From assembly GCA_023459795.1 (NCBI GenBank), contig JAEWSP010000008.1, forward strand, positions 1-64,000: a stretch of 64,000 nucleotides of DNA, given 5' to 3'. The stretch is from Bacillota bacterium (GTDB lineage: Bacteria; Bacillota_I; Bacilli_A; RFN20; CAG-288). The notes below the pieces were generated by a model. That model ran no database searches. It had not been told where the DNA came from and saw only the letters and a program-made list of their open reading frames with translations. Positions 15,756-23,507 of the stretch are shown one piece after another; within the stretch, counting starts at the first letter, position 1, and each line of letters begins with the position of its first letter. Both the position numbers and the translations under genes were made by a program.

Positions 15756-17567
15756 ATGAAAAAGACCATTTTGGCTAGTGTTTTAGTTTTTTTTCTTATC
15801 ACAGGGTGCAAGAATAATCTTCCTGAATCTTCTTCCACTACGGGAAAAGAAAAGACTCTTTCCGAGCAGGTTACAAAGGTCGAGAAAACAGCCTCCGATA
15901 CTTTCAAGGACACCTATACCGTCTCTTTCGAAAACAAGAAGACAACGACTTTCGATGTTGCCAATACGAAGAGCAACTTCACCAAGGAGATGAGCTTCAA
16001 CTCTTCCCTGGACATGGATCCGGATGGCGGAGCAGACGCCTATGAGAACTCGGGAGACCACGAAGACAATTACTTCTATTCCTATGATTTCTACAACGCC
16101 GTTTCGACCTCCACTTTGACGATTCTTCAGAACTACAAGACCTACCAGCAGACGAATGAATCCAGCTGCGGAGTATGTTCTCTTCTCTCGGCTTTGAACT
16201 ATTTCGGGATTCAAGGAAACTCTACGGAGGAAAGCCTTTGGAATGAGCGCCCCAAAGGAACAAACCACGGTTCTTCCCTGAAGCAGCTTCTAGCGGTTGC
16301 CAAAAACTATGCGGATTCGGAAAACTACACCATCGAATCCACCTACGACCATTATGACAGCGAGAAGAACCTGGACGGATATTTCGAGACGGAAGAAGGG
16401 ATGCATGCTATCGAAAACTACATCAAGAAGGGTGCACCGGTCATTATCGGCTGGAACGACTGGGGCGGACACTACGAGACCGTCATCGGCTACGACAACA
16501 TGGGGACCGAGTCTATCGGGGACGACGTTATGATCGTTGCCGACAGCTACGACACCTCCGACCACTGCCAGGATGGATACGGAGTCTACGGGTACGAGCG
16601 CTTCTTCTACAACTGGACCATGTACGACTTCTTCTCCGGCTCTGACGTCAGCTACGAAAGAGACAACCTCTTCCTGGCAATCGTTCCCAAGAGTGCCCCT
16701 AAGGTTTCTTCCTTGTCTAACCCTGCTCTCCTGAAGAACGGAACCATGGTGAAGTCCGTCACCAAGAAGGAAAAGGATAGCGAAGACGTCTATTCCCTTA
16801 CTTTCGAAGACGATTCCCTCTATAACTATTCCGTCCCCTCTTCCCACCCGGACAGCAGGAAAGACAATTCCCTGAATACAACCCTGGACCGGGATCCGGA
16901 TGGCGGAGCAGACGCTTACGGGAACTCGGGGGACCATAGCGACAGCTATTTCTACACCGAGGATTTCTACAACGCCGGGAACACGGCAACCAGAACGATC
17001 CTTCCCCACTTCAAGACTTACCAGCAGACGGACGAATCCACCTGCGGTGCCTGTGCCACCCTTATGGCTCTTGACTATCTCGGAAAGCTAGGGAGCCTTA
17101 CCGAGACGGATATCTGGGACAAGCGCGTCAGCGGAACAAACCACGGCTCTTCCCTGAAGCAGATCCTCTCCGTCCTTTCTACGATAAACGGAATCAGCGT
17201 CGATTCCACCTATGACCACTACACCGGCGACCATTCCACCGACAACAGCTACTTCCAGTCCGAAGCCTTCTCCCACATGATCGAAGACAGCATCAAGAAG
17301 GGTGCACCGGTCATCATCGGCTGGAACGACTGGGGCGGACATTACGAGACCGTCATCGGCTACGACAACATGGGGACCGAGTCTATCGGGGACGACGTTA
17401 TGATCGTTGCCGACAGCTACGACACCTCCGACCACTGCCAGGACGGATACGGAGTCTACGGGTACGAGCGCTTCTTCTACAACTGGACCATGTACGACTT
17501 CTTCTCCGGCTTTGACGTCAGCTACGAAAGAGACTATCTCTTCGCTTCCGTCTCCCTTTCCAAGTAG
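15756..17567 (+). CDS. Lipoprotein with two tandem papain-like C39 peptidase domains
   Basis: 603 residues. Lipoprotein signal: MKKTILASVLVFFLITGCK with lipobox ITGC. Two copies of a C39-like cysteine protease domain follow: catalytic Cys138 (ESSCGVC) and Cys430 (ESTCGAC), His239 and His529 in WGGHYETVIGYD, and Asp in VADSYD. Each is preceded by a conserved DPDGGADAYxNSGDH segment. The C-terminal halves of the two domains are almost identical in DNA. C39 proteases usually trim double-glycine leaders inside ABC transporters; a free, lipid-anchored tandem version on the outer face is different and may act on surface or host peptides (inference). No transporter is attached. Confidence 0.8.
   Translation: MKKTILASVLVFFLITGCKNNLPESSSTTGKEKTLSEQVTKVEKTASDTFKDTYTVSFENKKTTTFDVANTKSNFTKEMSFNSSLDMDPDGGADAYENSGDHEDNYFYSYDFYNAVSTSTLTILQNYKTYQQTNESSCGVCSLLSALNYFGIQGNSTEESLWNERPKGTNHGSSLKQLLAVAKNYADSENYTIESTYDHYDSEKNLDGYFETEEGMHAIENYIKKGAPVIIGWNDWGGHYETVIGYDNMGTESIGDDVMIVADSYDTSDHCQDGYGVYGYERFFYNWTMYDFFSGSDVSYERDNLFLAIVPKSAPKVSSLSNPALLKNGTMVKSVTKKEKDSEDVYSLTFEDDSLYNYSVPSSHPDSRKDNSLNTTLDRDPDGGADAYGNSGDHSDSYFYTEDFYNAGNTATRTILPHFKTYQQTDESTCGACATLMALDYLGKLGSLTETDIWDKRVSGTNHGSSLKQILSVLSTINGISVDSTYDHYTGDHSTDNSYFQSEAFSHMIEDSIKKGAPVIIGWNDWGGHYETVIGYDNMGTESIGDDVMIVADSYDTSDHCQDGYGVYGYERFFYNWTMYDFFSGFDVSYERDYLFASVSLSK
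16421..16663 (+). repeat. In-gene direct repeat, copy 1
   Basis: About 243 bases that recur at 17291-17533 in the same reading frame with only four single-base differences that I can see. It encodes the His- and Asp-bearing half of the first C39 domain. Confidence 0.9.
17291..17533 (+). repeat. In-gene direct repeat, copy 2
   Basis: Second copy, 870 bases downstream of the first. The regions before it are far more diverged, which points to recent gene conversion of this half only. Confidence 0.9.
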
Positions 17568-17576
17568 AACAAAACA

Positions 17577-17598
17577 GGCAGGAGCATTTGCTCCTGCC
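17577..17598 (+). terminator. Terminator of the C39 lipoprotein gene
   Basis: GGCAGGAGC, loop ATTT, GCTCCTGCC, then ATTTCTTT. Confidence 0.7.
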
Positions 17599-17655
17599 AT
17601 TTCTTTCCCGGCTATTCCTAACCGTTTCCTTCCAGCCAAGTTAATCAATCCGGAA

Positions 17656-18989
17656 TCAAAGCTTTTTCGGCAAGGCGTTTTTCCTCTTCCCGGCAGTCTC
17701 CATGGTTAGAACGCAGGCAAAGACAATAAGATCGCTCAAGGAAACGGAAAGGAAAATGCAGTCGAACCGAATCAAAGGAAGGGTGAAGATGAAGATGCAG
17801 GGGAAAAGAAGCCCTCTGGAGAAGGAAACCAGGAATGACTTCAAGGCGAGCTTCATGGATTGGTAATAGTAGGCGTAGAAGACATTTACGGAAAGCAGGG
17901 GCACAGCAAAGAAGAAAAGACGGATGAGTTTCTGCCCGACACCGATTGCTTCCGGATTGGTTTCCGTATTGATGAAAAGCCGGACCAGAAGGGTGGGGTC
18001 TGCCATAAACAGGACAAAGAAGAAAATCCCGACCGCAAGGCTCGAAACAAGTCCGTATTTCTTGATTTTCTTTATCCGTCCTGTATTCTCCTTTCCGAAG
18101 GCTTCCGAAAGAAGCGGTTGGCTGGCCTGTCCCACGGCATAGGAGAAGCTTTGCACAAGCGTCATCATGTTGCAGATGATTCCGAACACGCCAAGGATTG
18201 TGGCATCCTTGTTCGTAAGGACATTGATCTGATTGTTGAAAAGGAAAATCAGTATTCCCATGCTGATGTCCAGCAGAAAGGAGGATAATCCAATCCCGAG
18301 CAATTCTTTGGCCTGTTTCAAGAAACCAACTGTCTTTCTTATCCTTAGGTTGCTGCTTTTCTTGAAGAAGTGGATGCAAAGGATGAGAACCGTAATGCAC
18401 TGTCCGATTGCCGTAGCAAGTCCGGCACCTTCCGCCCCCATTCCTAACCCGAAGTCGAAGACAAAGAAGACGTCCCCGAAGATGTTGAATACGCCACTCA
18501 GCACGGTAGCAACGGCTGGCAGAACAGGATCCTGGTCGTTGCGGACAAATGCCATGAGGAAATTGACAAACACAAACAAGGGCAAAGCCATAGCTATGTA
18601 ATGGGAATAGCCCATTGCTGCTTCCAATACAGCACTGTTCTTGGCCCCGAAAAAGCCTAGTATCTCCTTACGGAAAACAAGGAAAGAGGCACCTACTATT
18701 ATTGCTGTAACCGTAGCAAGGATCAAAGAGACGGTGAAAAAGGAATTCGCTTCCTTTTCTTCCTTCCTTGCTCTTGCCACGGTCATCAGGGATGCCCCGC
18801 CGATGCCGAAAAGGGACCCGAGCGAATAAACGATGGTCCAGATAGGCATGCACACTGCAATAGCGGCTGACCCTACGCTTCCTGCATATTGACCGACACA
18901 GACAGCATCCACGATGCTATAGATTGAGGAAATAGTCGCCGAAGCGAGCGAAGGAAAAAGGAACTTAAAAAAAGGCGTTTGTCGGACAT
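17656..18989 (-). CDS. MATE-family efflux protein, N-terminus probably frameshifted
   Basis: Multidrug/toxin extrusion family with about 12 predicted helices. The uninterrupted frame gives 418 residues from a GTG at 18912, but the family N-terminus continues upstream in the same frame (FFKFLFPSLASATISSIYSIVDAVCVGQYAG, from about 18972) with no start codon. An ATG at 18987-18989 would give MSDKRLFFKFLFPS if the seven-base T run (plus-strand A run 18967-18973) had eight bases. So the gene is either frameshifted, phase-variable at this tract, slippage-dependent, or mis-sequenced. Conserved first-helix residues are thus lost in the ungapped reading. A structured leader precedes it. Confidence 0.75.
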
Positions 18990-19099
18990 ACCCGGACCCC
19001 CATGAATGAAAAGCGAGCCTACAGCTATCGATTCGGCCTCTCCACCCAAGATGCCCCGATAGCTGCCTCTACTTCACCTTCATCTATTGTCGGTCCGGT
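18990..19099 (-). promoter_or_regulatory. Structured 5' leader of the MATE gene, possible riboswitch or attenuator
   Basis: Two nested inverted repeats: CCGGACC/GGTCCGG (18992-18998 with 19092-19098) encloses CAGCTATCG/CGATAGCTG (19022-19030 with 19057-19065). On the minus transcript the outer helix covers GGGGGTCCGGGT, the only SD-like sequence before the putative ATG at 18989. I could not match it to a known riboswitch class. Confidence 0.4.
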
Positions 19100-19486
19100 T
19101 TTGACAAACAACCTCTAGTGGTGAAGAAATGGTAGCAAAAAAGTATAGAAAAAGCAAGTATATATCAAAGGAACCGCCTTTGGTTTCCGGTGTCCGGGGA
19201 AAAGGGGAATCCGGAACGGATGGAACTGCCGGATTCCTTTGGAAGATTTCACGGTCAATTCTTCTCCCGATACCGTTAAGGCCTTTCCTTCCTAAACGTA
19301 GAACTGCACCGCATCGGTTTTCTTATGGCAGAAACCAATAGAAAAAAGCTGTTGCTTTTGGGTCGCTTCCTTTCTTTTGTTCCGTTCGCTGCTTCCTTCC
19401 TGAGGGGCGTTTAGAATTTTTTGTTTTTGGGGAAAGCCAACTAAATATAGAAGAAAACACAATTTTCACGGGATTAAGCGGCAAAG
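19100..19486. other. Gene-free stretch between the MATE leader and the tRNA terminator
   Basis: No convincing gene. A perfect 9-bp hairpin GGAATCCGG/CCGGATTCC lies at 19206-19237 with a short T run on its right. An ORF at 19129-19341 has low-complexity content and no recognisable product. Confidence 0.5.
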
Positions 19487-19512
19487 AAAAAACTCCCTTC
19501 CGGAGAAGAGAG
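19487..19512 (-). terminator. Terminator of the tRNA-Asn/tRNA-Glu transcript
   Basis: Minus strand: CTCTCTTC, loop TCCG, GAAGGGAG, then TTTTTT (19487-19492). Confidence 0.75.
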
Positions 19513-19527
19513 CTTGTTTTCAACAAC

Positions 19528-19603
19528 TGGTGACCTGGATGGGGTTCGGACCCATGAATGTATCCTTGAAAGGGATATGAGTTAACCACTTCTCCACCAG
19601 GCC
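19528..19603 (-). tRNA. tRNA-Glu (UUC)
   Basis: Cloverleaf on the minus strand: acceptor GGCCTGG/CCAGGTC (one G-T pair), anticodon stem TATCC/GGATA with loop CTTTCAA, T arm GGTCCGAACCC, discriminator A and encoded CCA (19528-19530). Second gene of the pair with tRNA-Asn. Confidence 0.95.
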
Positions 19604-19639
19604 AAGAAGGCTTGTTGGAAAGCCTTTTTTAAAAACAAA

Positions 19640-19715
19640 TGGCGCCCACTGTAGGGTTCGAACCTACGACCTTTCGGTTAACGGCCGAGCGCTCTACCAA
19701 CTGAGCTAAGTGGGC
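19640..19715 (-). tRNA. tRNA-Asn (GUU)
   Basis: Acceptor GCCCACT/AGTGGGC, anticodon loop CCGTTAA, T arm GTAGGTTCGAACCCTAC, discriminator G and encoded CCA (19640-19642). It is co-transcribed with tRNA-Glu, 36 bases apart. Confidence 0.96.
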
Positions 19716-19725
19716 AGCGGTTAAT

Positions 19726-19754
19726 AATATACTAAATCAAGAACGCGTTTGCAA
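19726..19754 (-). promoter_or_regulatory. Promoter of the tRNA-Asn/Glu transcript
   Basis: Minus strand: -35 TTGCAA, 17-base spacer, -10 TATATT (19726-19731), ten bases before the tRNA 5' end. Confidence 0.7.
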
Positions 19755-19762
19755 CAGGAATT

Positions 19763-20014
19763 TTACTTTTGCTGCTGCTTTTCCTGCACGAGGTTGACAA
19801 CATCTTTAACCGTCTTGAGATTAACCATTTCTTCCTGGCTGACTTCCGGAAGGGAGAAAGCCTCTTCGACGTCGAGAACCACTTCGGCGAGATCCAGGGA
19901 ATCCAGTCCCAGGGAATCCAGCTTCGTATCCAAAGTGATGGAATCCGGATTGAACTTCTTGGCATTGATCTGTGCGGCTAGAAGCGACTTGATCTTGTTG
20001 AATACTTCATCCAT
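19763..20014 (-). CDS. acpP: Acyl carrier protein
   Basis: 83-residue acidic helical protein that carries acyl groups on 4'-phosphopantetheine for fatty acid and phospholipid synthesis. The attachment serine is in LGLDSLDLAEVV. The start at 20014 (MDEVFNKIK) is chosen because GGAGGG lies 11 bases upstream; an upstream in-frame ATG lacks one. A glutamine-rich end (EKQQQK) is slightly unusual. No fab genes are adjacent; it is divergent from the GGDEF/EAL-like gene. Confidence 0.93.
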   Translation of the reverse strand: MDEVFNKIKSLLAAQINAKKFNPDSITLDTKLDSLGLDSLDLAEVVLDVEEAFSLPEVSQEEMVNLKTVKDVVNLVQEKQQQK

Positions 20015-20088
20015 AAGATTATTACCCTCCTTGAGGAACCAAAACGAAACATCCCGGCGTAATCTAATATATAATATTTCCGGTTCAA

Positions 20089-20117
20089 TTGCTATCAAAC
20101 TAGAACAAACTTATAAT
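20089..20117 (+). promoter_or_regulatory. Promoter of the GGDEF/EAL-like gene
   Basis: -35 TTGCTA, 17-base spacer, -10 TATAAT (20112-20117). Predicted start of transcription is about 3 bases before the ATG at 20127, and no SD is present. Confidence 0.6.
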
Positions 20118-20126
20118 AAATAAGTT

Positions 20127-21989
20127 ATGGTAATAACAGCAGACTTTCTCCGGACTGAGGTTGTAGAAGACCGCATACCGAATATCATCGAATCTGTCGG
20201 GCTAGGAATCCTCGGGGGCCTGCTTTTGCTGACTCTGATTGTTGGCGCCGTCTCTGCCTTCCGGAATCCTCCCAAGAAAGCCAACGATTTCAACATCCGT
20301 GTCTATACCTACACCTACGACGGAAAGAAGGAATATTCCTTCTTCGACCGCAGCGACATGAAGAACCGGAAGACCTACACGGAAGAACAGTTCTATGAGC
20401 AGTTTGCCCCAAGCGAACGCTACAGGGTCAAGGACTGGCTAGCCGCCGTTGCCCAGAACCAGGATTATCCGACATTCATCGAAGCCGAGATCCGGATGCG
20501 GAAGAACAACCAGACGATGGCAACGATGCTCGAGCTTACCGGAGTCGACCGGAAAAAGGATATCATCCATTTCGAAAGCCACCTGATTCCGTATATGGGG
20601 AAGATTCCGATGGCCAAAGGAAAGAAGAAGAAAACCATCAAGTTTCCGAAGAACTATATCCTGGAAAGTCCGGAAGAAATGCAGCGTTTCGTGGACGATG
20701 CCCAGAACAACCTGATTGTCGGCTTCATCTACCTGAAGCTCTACCGGCTAGGAAGCGGAGGGGAAGAAGAAGATGCTTCCCTGATTGAAGAAAGCCAGCA
20801 GATACGGAACATCGTATACCGGTTCCTGGGGAAAAATATGCGCCTTTACGTAGATTCCCCGACTTCGGAAGTAGTCATCGATTGCAGTGCTTCCAGCCGT
20901 CCTATCGTCATGAACATAGCAACCGCCATCAACACCGCCCTCCAGCAGCATCTCAACTTCGATGTTCCGGATGACAACCTGAGAGTCGCTATCGGCGTCT
21001 CCTTAGGCGTCCTCTGCGAAAGAAAAGCGGATGTGGGACTAAGCCAGGGAAAACAGATGGCGGATGCCATCATCACTTCCTACCCGAACGAAAACGTCCT
21101 TCTCTTTGATCCGGATCTTACGAAGAAGATAAACGTGGAAGAGGAGAACCTCAAGGATGTCGTATCCGTTCTCCGCAACGGAACCTACAGGCTCTACTTC
21201 CAGCCGACTCTGAATATCAAGACGGGAAGCCAATCCTTCTACTTCCTCCATGTCCTTCCGTACGGAACCAAGATGACCAATTTCCGGGATCTGCTGGATC
21301 TGGCAAACAAGATTCCATGGGGGCTCCCCTCTGCCTATGGCGAACTCAAGGAAAGAGTCAGCAAGGGCATATCCAAGGTCCACAACTCCGGAGTCCTAAT
21401 CGAAATCCCCTACAGCCAGATAAAAACCTTCCTGACATCCATGGGGACGAGGAAGGAAAGCGATCTCGACTGGATTGTCGGATTGCGGGAAAGCGAACTG
21501 CTTACGTACCTAGACGATATCTCTTCCCTGAGAAGGAATATAGAGAAGATCATGGAAGCCGGCTACAAGATTGCCCTCTTCCTCAGCAACGCGGAAACCC
21601 TCCTTCCGAACTCCATCCTCCGCTTCTGCTCCTACTTCATCGTGGAAGTTGACAGGCTCGACCCAAGCGACCTCCGCATCACCGCCGACCTAAGAATCAT
21701 CGCTACCAACTATTCCCTCTATCCCGGGGAGCTTGTCTATGCCGGATTGCCGGACCTCGACAAGCTGGAACTCTGTGTCCACTACAACGGCACCATCTTC
21801 GAGTGCAAGGCCCTACGAGGACCTAGCTCCCATCCGGAGATCCTCGACCCGGAACAGGTCTCTACGATTCTTTCCGAAGCCAGGGCTATTCTTCCAAAGG
21901 GAGTCAAAGGCCAGAAAGACCTCTACGATTCCATGAAGAGGAAGGAAAGCGCCATCCGAGGCCTTACTTCCGATAAAAAGCAGGGATGA
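20127..21989 (+). CDS. Membrane protein with degenerate GGDEF and EAL domains
   Basis: 620 residues. One transmembrane helix at about 22-46 (GLGILGGLLLLTLIVGAVSAF). Residues about 190-330 have the pattern of a GGDEF domain (LIVGFIYLKLYRL, then a long helix, then VAIGVSLGV) but the GG[D/E]EF loop is absent. Residues about 350-600 look like an EAL domain (YRLYFQPTLNIKTGS resembles the YQPI-x-D-x-x-TG start), again without the EAL glutamate motif or metal ligands. It is thus unlikely to make or break cyclic di-GMP; binding or scaffolding is possible. Stop overlaps an ATG ahead of proS. Predicted leaderless. Assignment rests on remote motif similarity. Confidence 0.55.
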   Translation: MVITADFLRTEVVEDRIPNIIESVGLGILGGLLLLTLIVGAVSAFRNPPKKANDFNIRVYTYTYDGKKEYSFFDRSDMKNRKTYTEEQFYEQFAPSERYRVKDWLAAVAQNQDYPTFIEAEIRMRKNNQTMATMLELTGVDRKKDIIHFESHLIPYMGKIPMAKGKKKKTIKFPKNYILESPEEMQRFVDDAQNNLIVGFIYLKLYRLGSGGEEEDASLIEESQQIRNIVYRFLGKNMRLYVDSPTSEVVIDCSASSRPIVMNIATAINTALQQHLNFDVPDDNLRVAIGVSLGVLCERKADVGLSQGKQMADAIITSYPNENVLLFDPDLTKKINVEEENLKDVVSVLRNGTYRLYFQPTLNIKTGSQSFYFLHVLPYGTKMTNFRDLLDLANKIPWGLPSAYGELKERVSKGISKVHNSGVLIEIPYSQIKTFLTSMGTRKESDLDWIVGLRESELLTYLDDISSLRRNIEKIMEAGYKIALFLSNAETLLPNSILRFCSYFIVEVDRLDPSDLRITADLRIIATNYSLYPGELVYAGLPDLDKLELCVHYNGTIFECKALRGPSSHPEILDPEQVSTILSEARAILPKGVKGQKDLYDSMKRKESAIRGLTSDKKQG

Positions 21990-22021
21990 TACAAAACACC
22001 AAACAAGGAAAACAAATACTT

Positions 22022-23461
22022 ATGGAAAACCAGAAGAAAGTTACGGCAATTGCAAGCAAGAGCCAGGATATCACTACCTGGTATACGGATGTCTGCACGA
22101 AGGCGGAGCTTATGGATTATGCCTCTGCCAAGGGCTTCATCGTCTACCGTCCGGATGGCTACGCCCTCTGGGAGGGAATGCAGGCCTATCTGGATCAGAG
22201 CTTCAAGGCCTTAGGCGTAAGGAACGTCTATCTTCCGACCCTCATCCCTATGTCTCTTCTCCAGAAGGAGAAGGATCATGTCGAAGGCTTTGCCCCGGAA
22301 TGCGCTGTCGTCACCCGAGGCGGAGACAAGGAACTGAGCGAACAGTTCGTCGTCCGTCCGACTTCGGAGACTCTTTTCTGCGACTACTATAAGGATATCG
22401 TCCATTCCTACAACGACCTTCCGGTCCTGAACAACCAGTGGTGCTCCGTCGTCCGCTGGGAGAAGACTACCCGTCCTTTCCTCCGCGGTGCGGAATTCCT
22501 CTGGCAGGAAGGACATACCCTTCACGCCAGTGAAGATGAGGCCAGGGAATTTGCTCTCTCCATCCTCAGGATCTACAACTCCTTAGGCAAGGATGTCATG
22601 GCGATTCCGTTTGTCACCGGAAGAAAGCCGGCCAGCGAGAAGTTCGCCGGAGCCGTCGATACCTTCACGATCGAAGCCTTGATGCCGGATGGACAGGCCC
22701 TGCAGTGCGGTACCAGCCATTACCTCGGCACCGGATTCACGAATGCCTTCGGCATCAAATATACGGACAAGACGAACAAGGTCCAGAACCCGTTCTATGA
22801 TTCCTGGGGTGTTTCCACCCGTCTCATCGGTGCCCTCATCATGGTCCACGGAGACGACAACGGACTTGTCCTCCCTCCGAAGATAGCTCCGACCCAGATC
22901 GTCATCGTTCCTATCCGTGCCAAGGACAACCCGGAAGTCGAGAAGAAGGCTAAGGAAATCTTTGAAGCCCTCAAGGCCAAGAATCTCCGGGTGAAGCTCG
23001 ATGATTCCGACAAGACTCCGGGATGGAAGTTCGCCCAGTACGAGATGAAGGGTGTCCCGCTCCGTGTCGAAATCGGGCCGAAGGACCTGGAGAAGAACCA
23101 GGTCGTACTTACCCGCCGGGTCGACGGCGTGAAGGAATTCGTGCCCCTCGACGGATTCGAAGACAACGTCGTCAAGCAGTTGGACGATATCCAGGCTACC
23201 ATGTACAAGAAGGCCTATGATTTCCTGAAGGCCCATATCTTCGAGTGCAAGACCAAGGAAGAGGTAGATGCCGTTCTGAAGAACCACAAGGGATTCTGCA
23301 AGATGATGTCTTCCGATACGAAGGAAGAGGAGGAATGGTTCAAGAAGACTTATTCGGCTACTCCGCGTGTTCTCCCGTTCGATGAGGAAGCTTTCGGGGA
23401 TACGGATCCGATTACCGGCGAGAAGGCAAACCAGGTCCTTTACTGGGCTAGAGCCTATTAG
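22022..23461 (+). CDS. proS: Prolyl-tRNA synthetase, archaeal/eukaryotic-like type
   Basis: Charges tRNA-Pro. The product (479 residues from the start chosen here) is the short ProS type without the bacterial editing insertion: it starts with ITTWYTDV, and class II motifs 2 and 3 are seen in RWEKTTRPFLRGAEFLWQEGH and the C-terminal third. The C-terminus carries the zinc-like domain ending YWARAY typical of this type. The start at 22022 (MENQKK) is preferred over 21986 by AAGGA and family length. This ProRS type occurs in Mollicutes and some Firmicutes, a useful lineage marker. Confidence 0.94.
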   Translation: MENQKKVTAIASKSQDITTWYTDVCTKAELMDYASAKGFIVYRPDGYALWEGMQAYLDQSFKALGVRNVYLPTLIPMSLLQKEKDHVEGFAPECAVVTRGGDKELSEQFVVRPTSETLFCDYYKDIVHSYNDLPVLNNQWCSVVRWEKTTRPFLRGAEFLWQEGHTLHASEDEAREFALSILRIYNSLGKDVMAIPFVTGRKPASEKFAGAVDTFTIEALMPDGQALQCGTSHYLGTGFTNAFGIKYTDKTNKVQNPFYDSWGVSTRLIGALIMVHGDDNGLVLPPKIAPTQIVIVPIRAKDNPEVEKKAKEIFEALKAKNLRVKLDDSDKTPGWKFAQYEMKGVPLRVEIGPKDLEKNQVVLTRRVDGVKEFVPLDGFEDNVVKQLDDIQATMYKKAYDFLKAHIFECKTKEEVDAVLKNHKGFCKMMSSDTKEEEEWFKKTYSATPRVLPFDEEAFGDTDPITGEKANQVLYWARAY

Positions 23462-23507
23462 TCTGCAGGCGGACGGGAAGAGGAATCAAAGAGAAAGGAG
23501 ATGTTCT

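Noticed and set aside
19129..19341. A 70-codon open frame downstream of the MATE leader
   Set aside because: No SD or homology; basic low-complexity product; probably chance.
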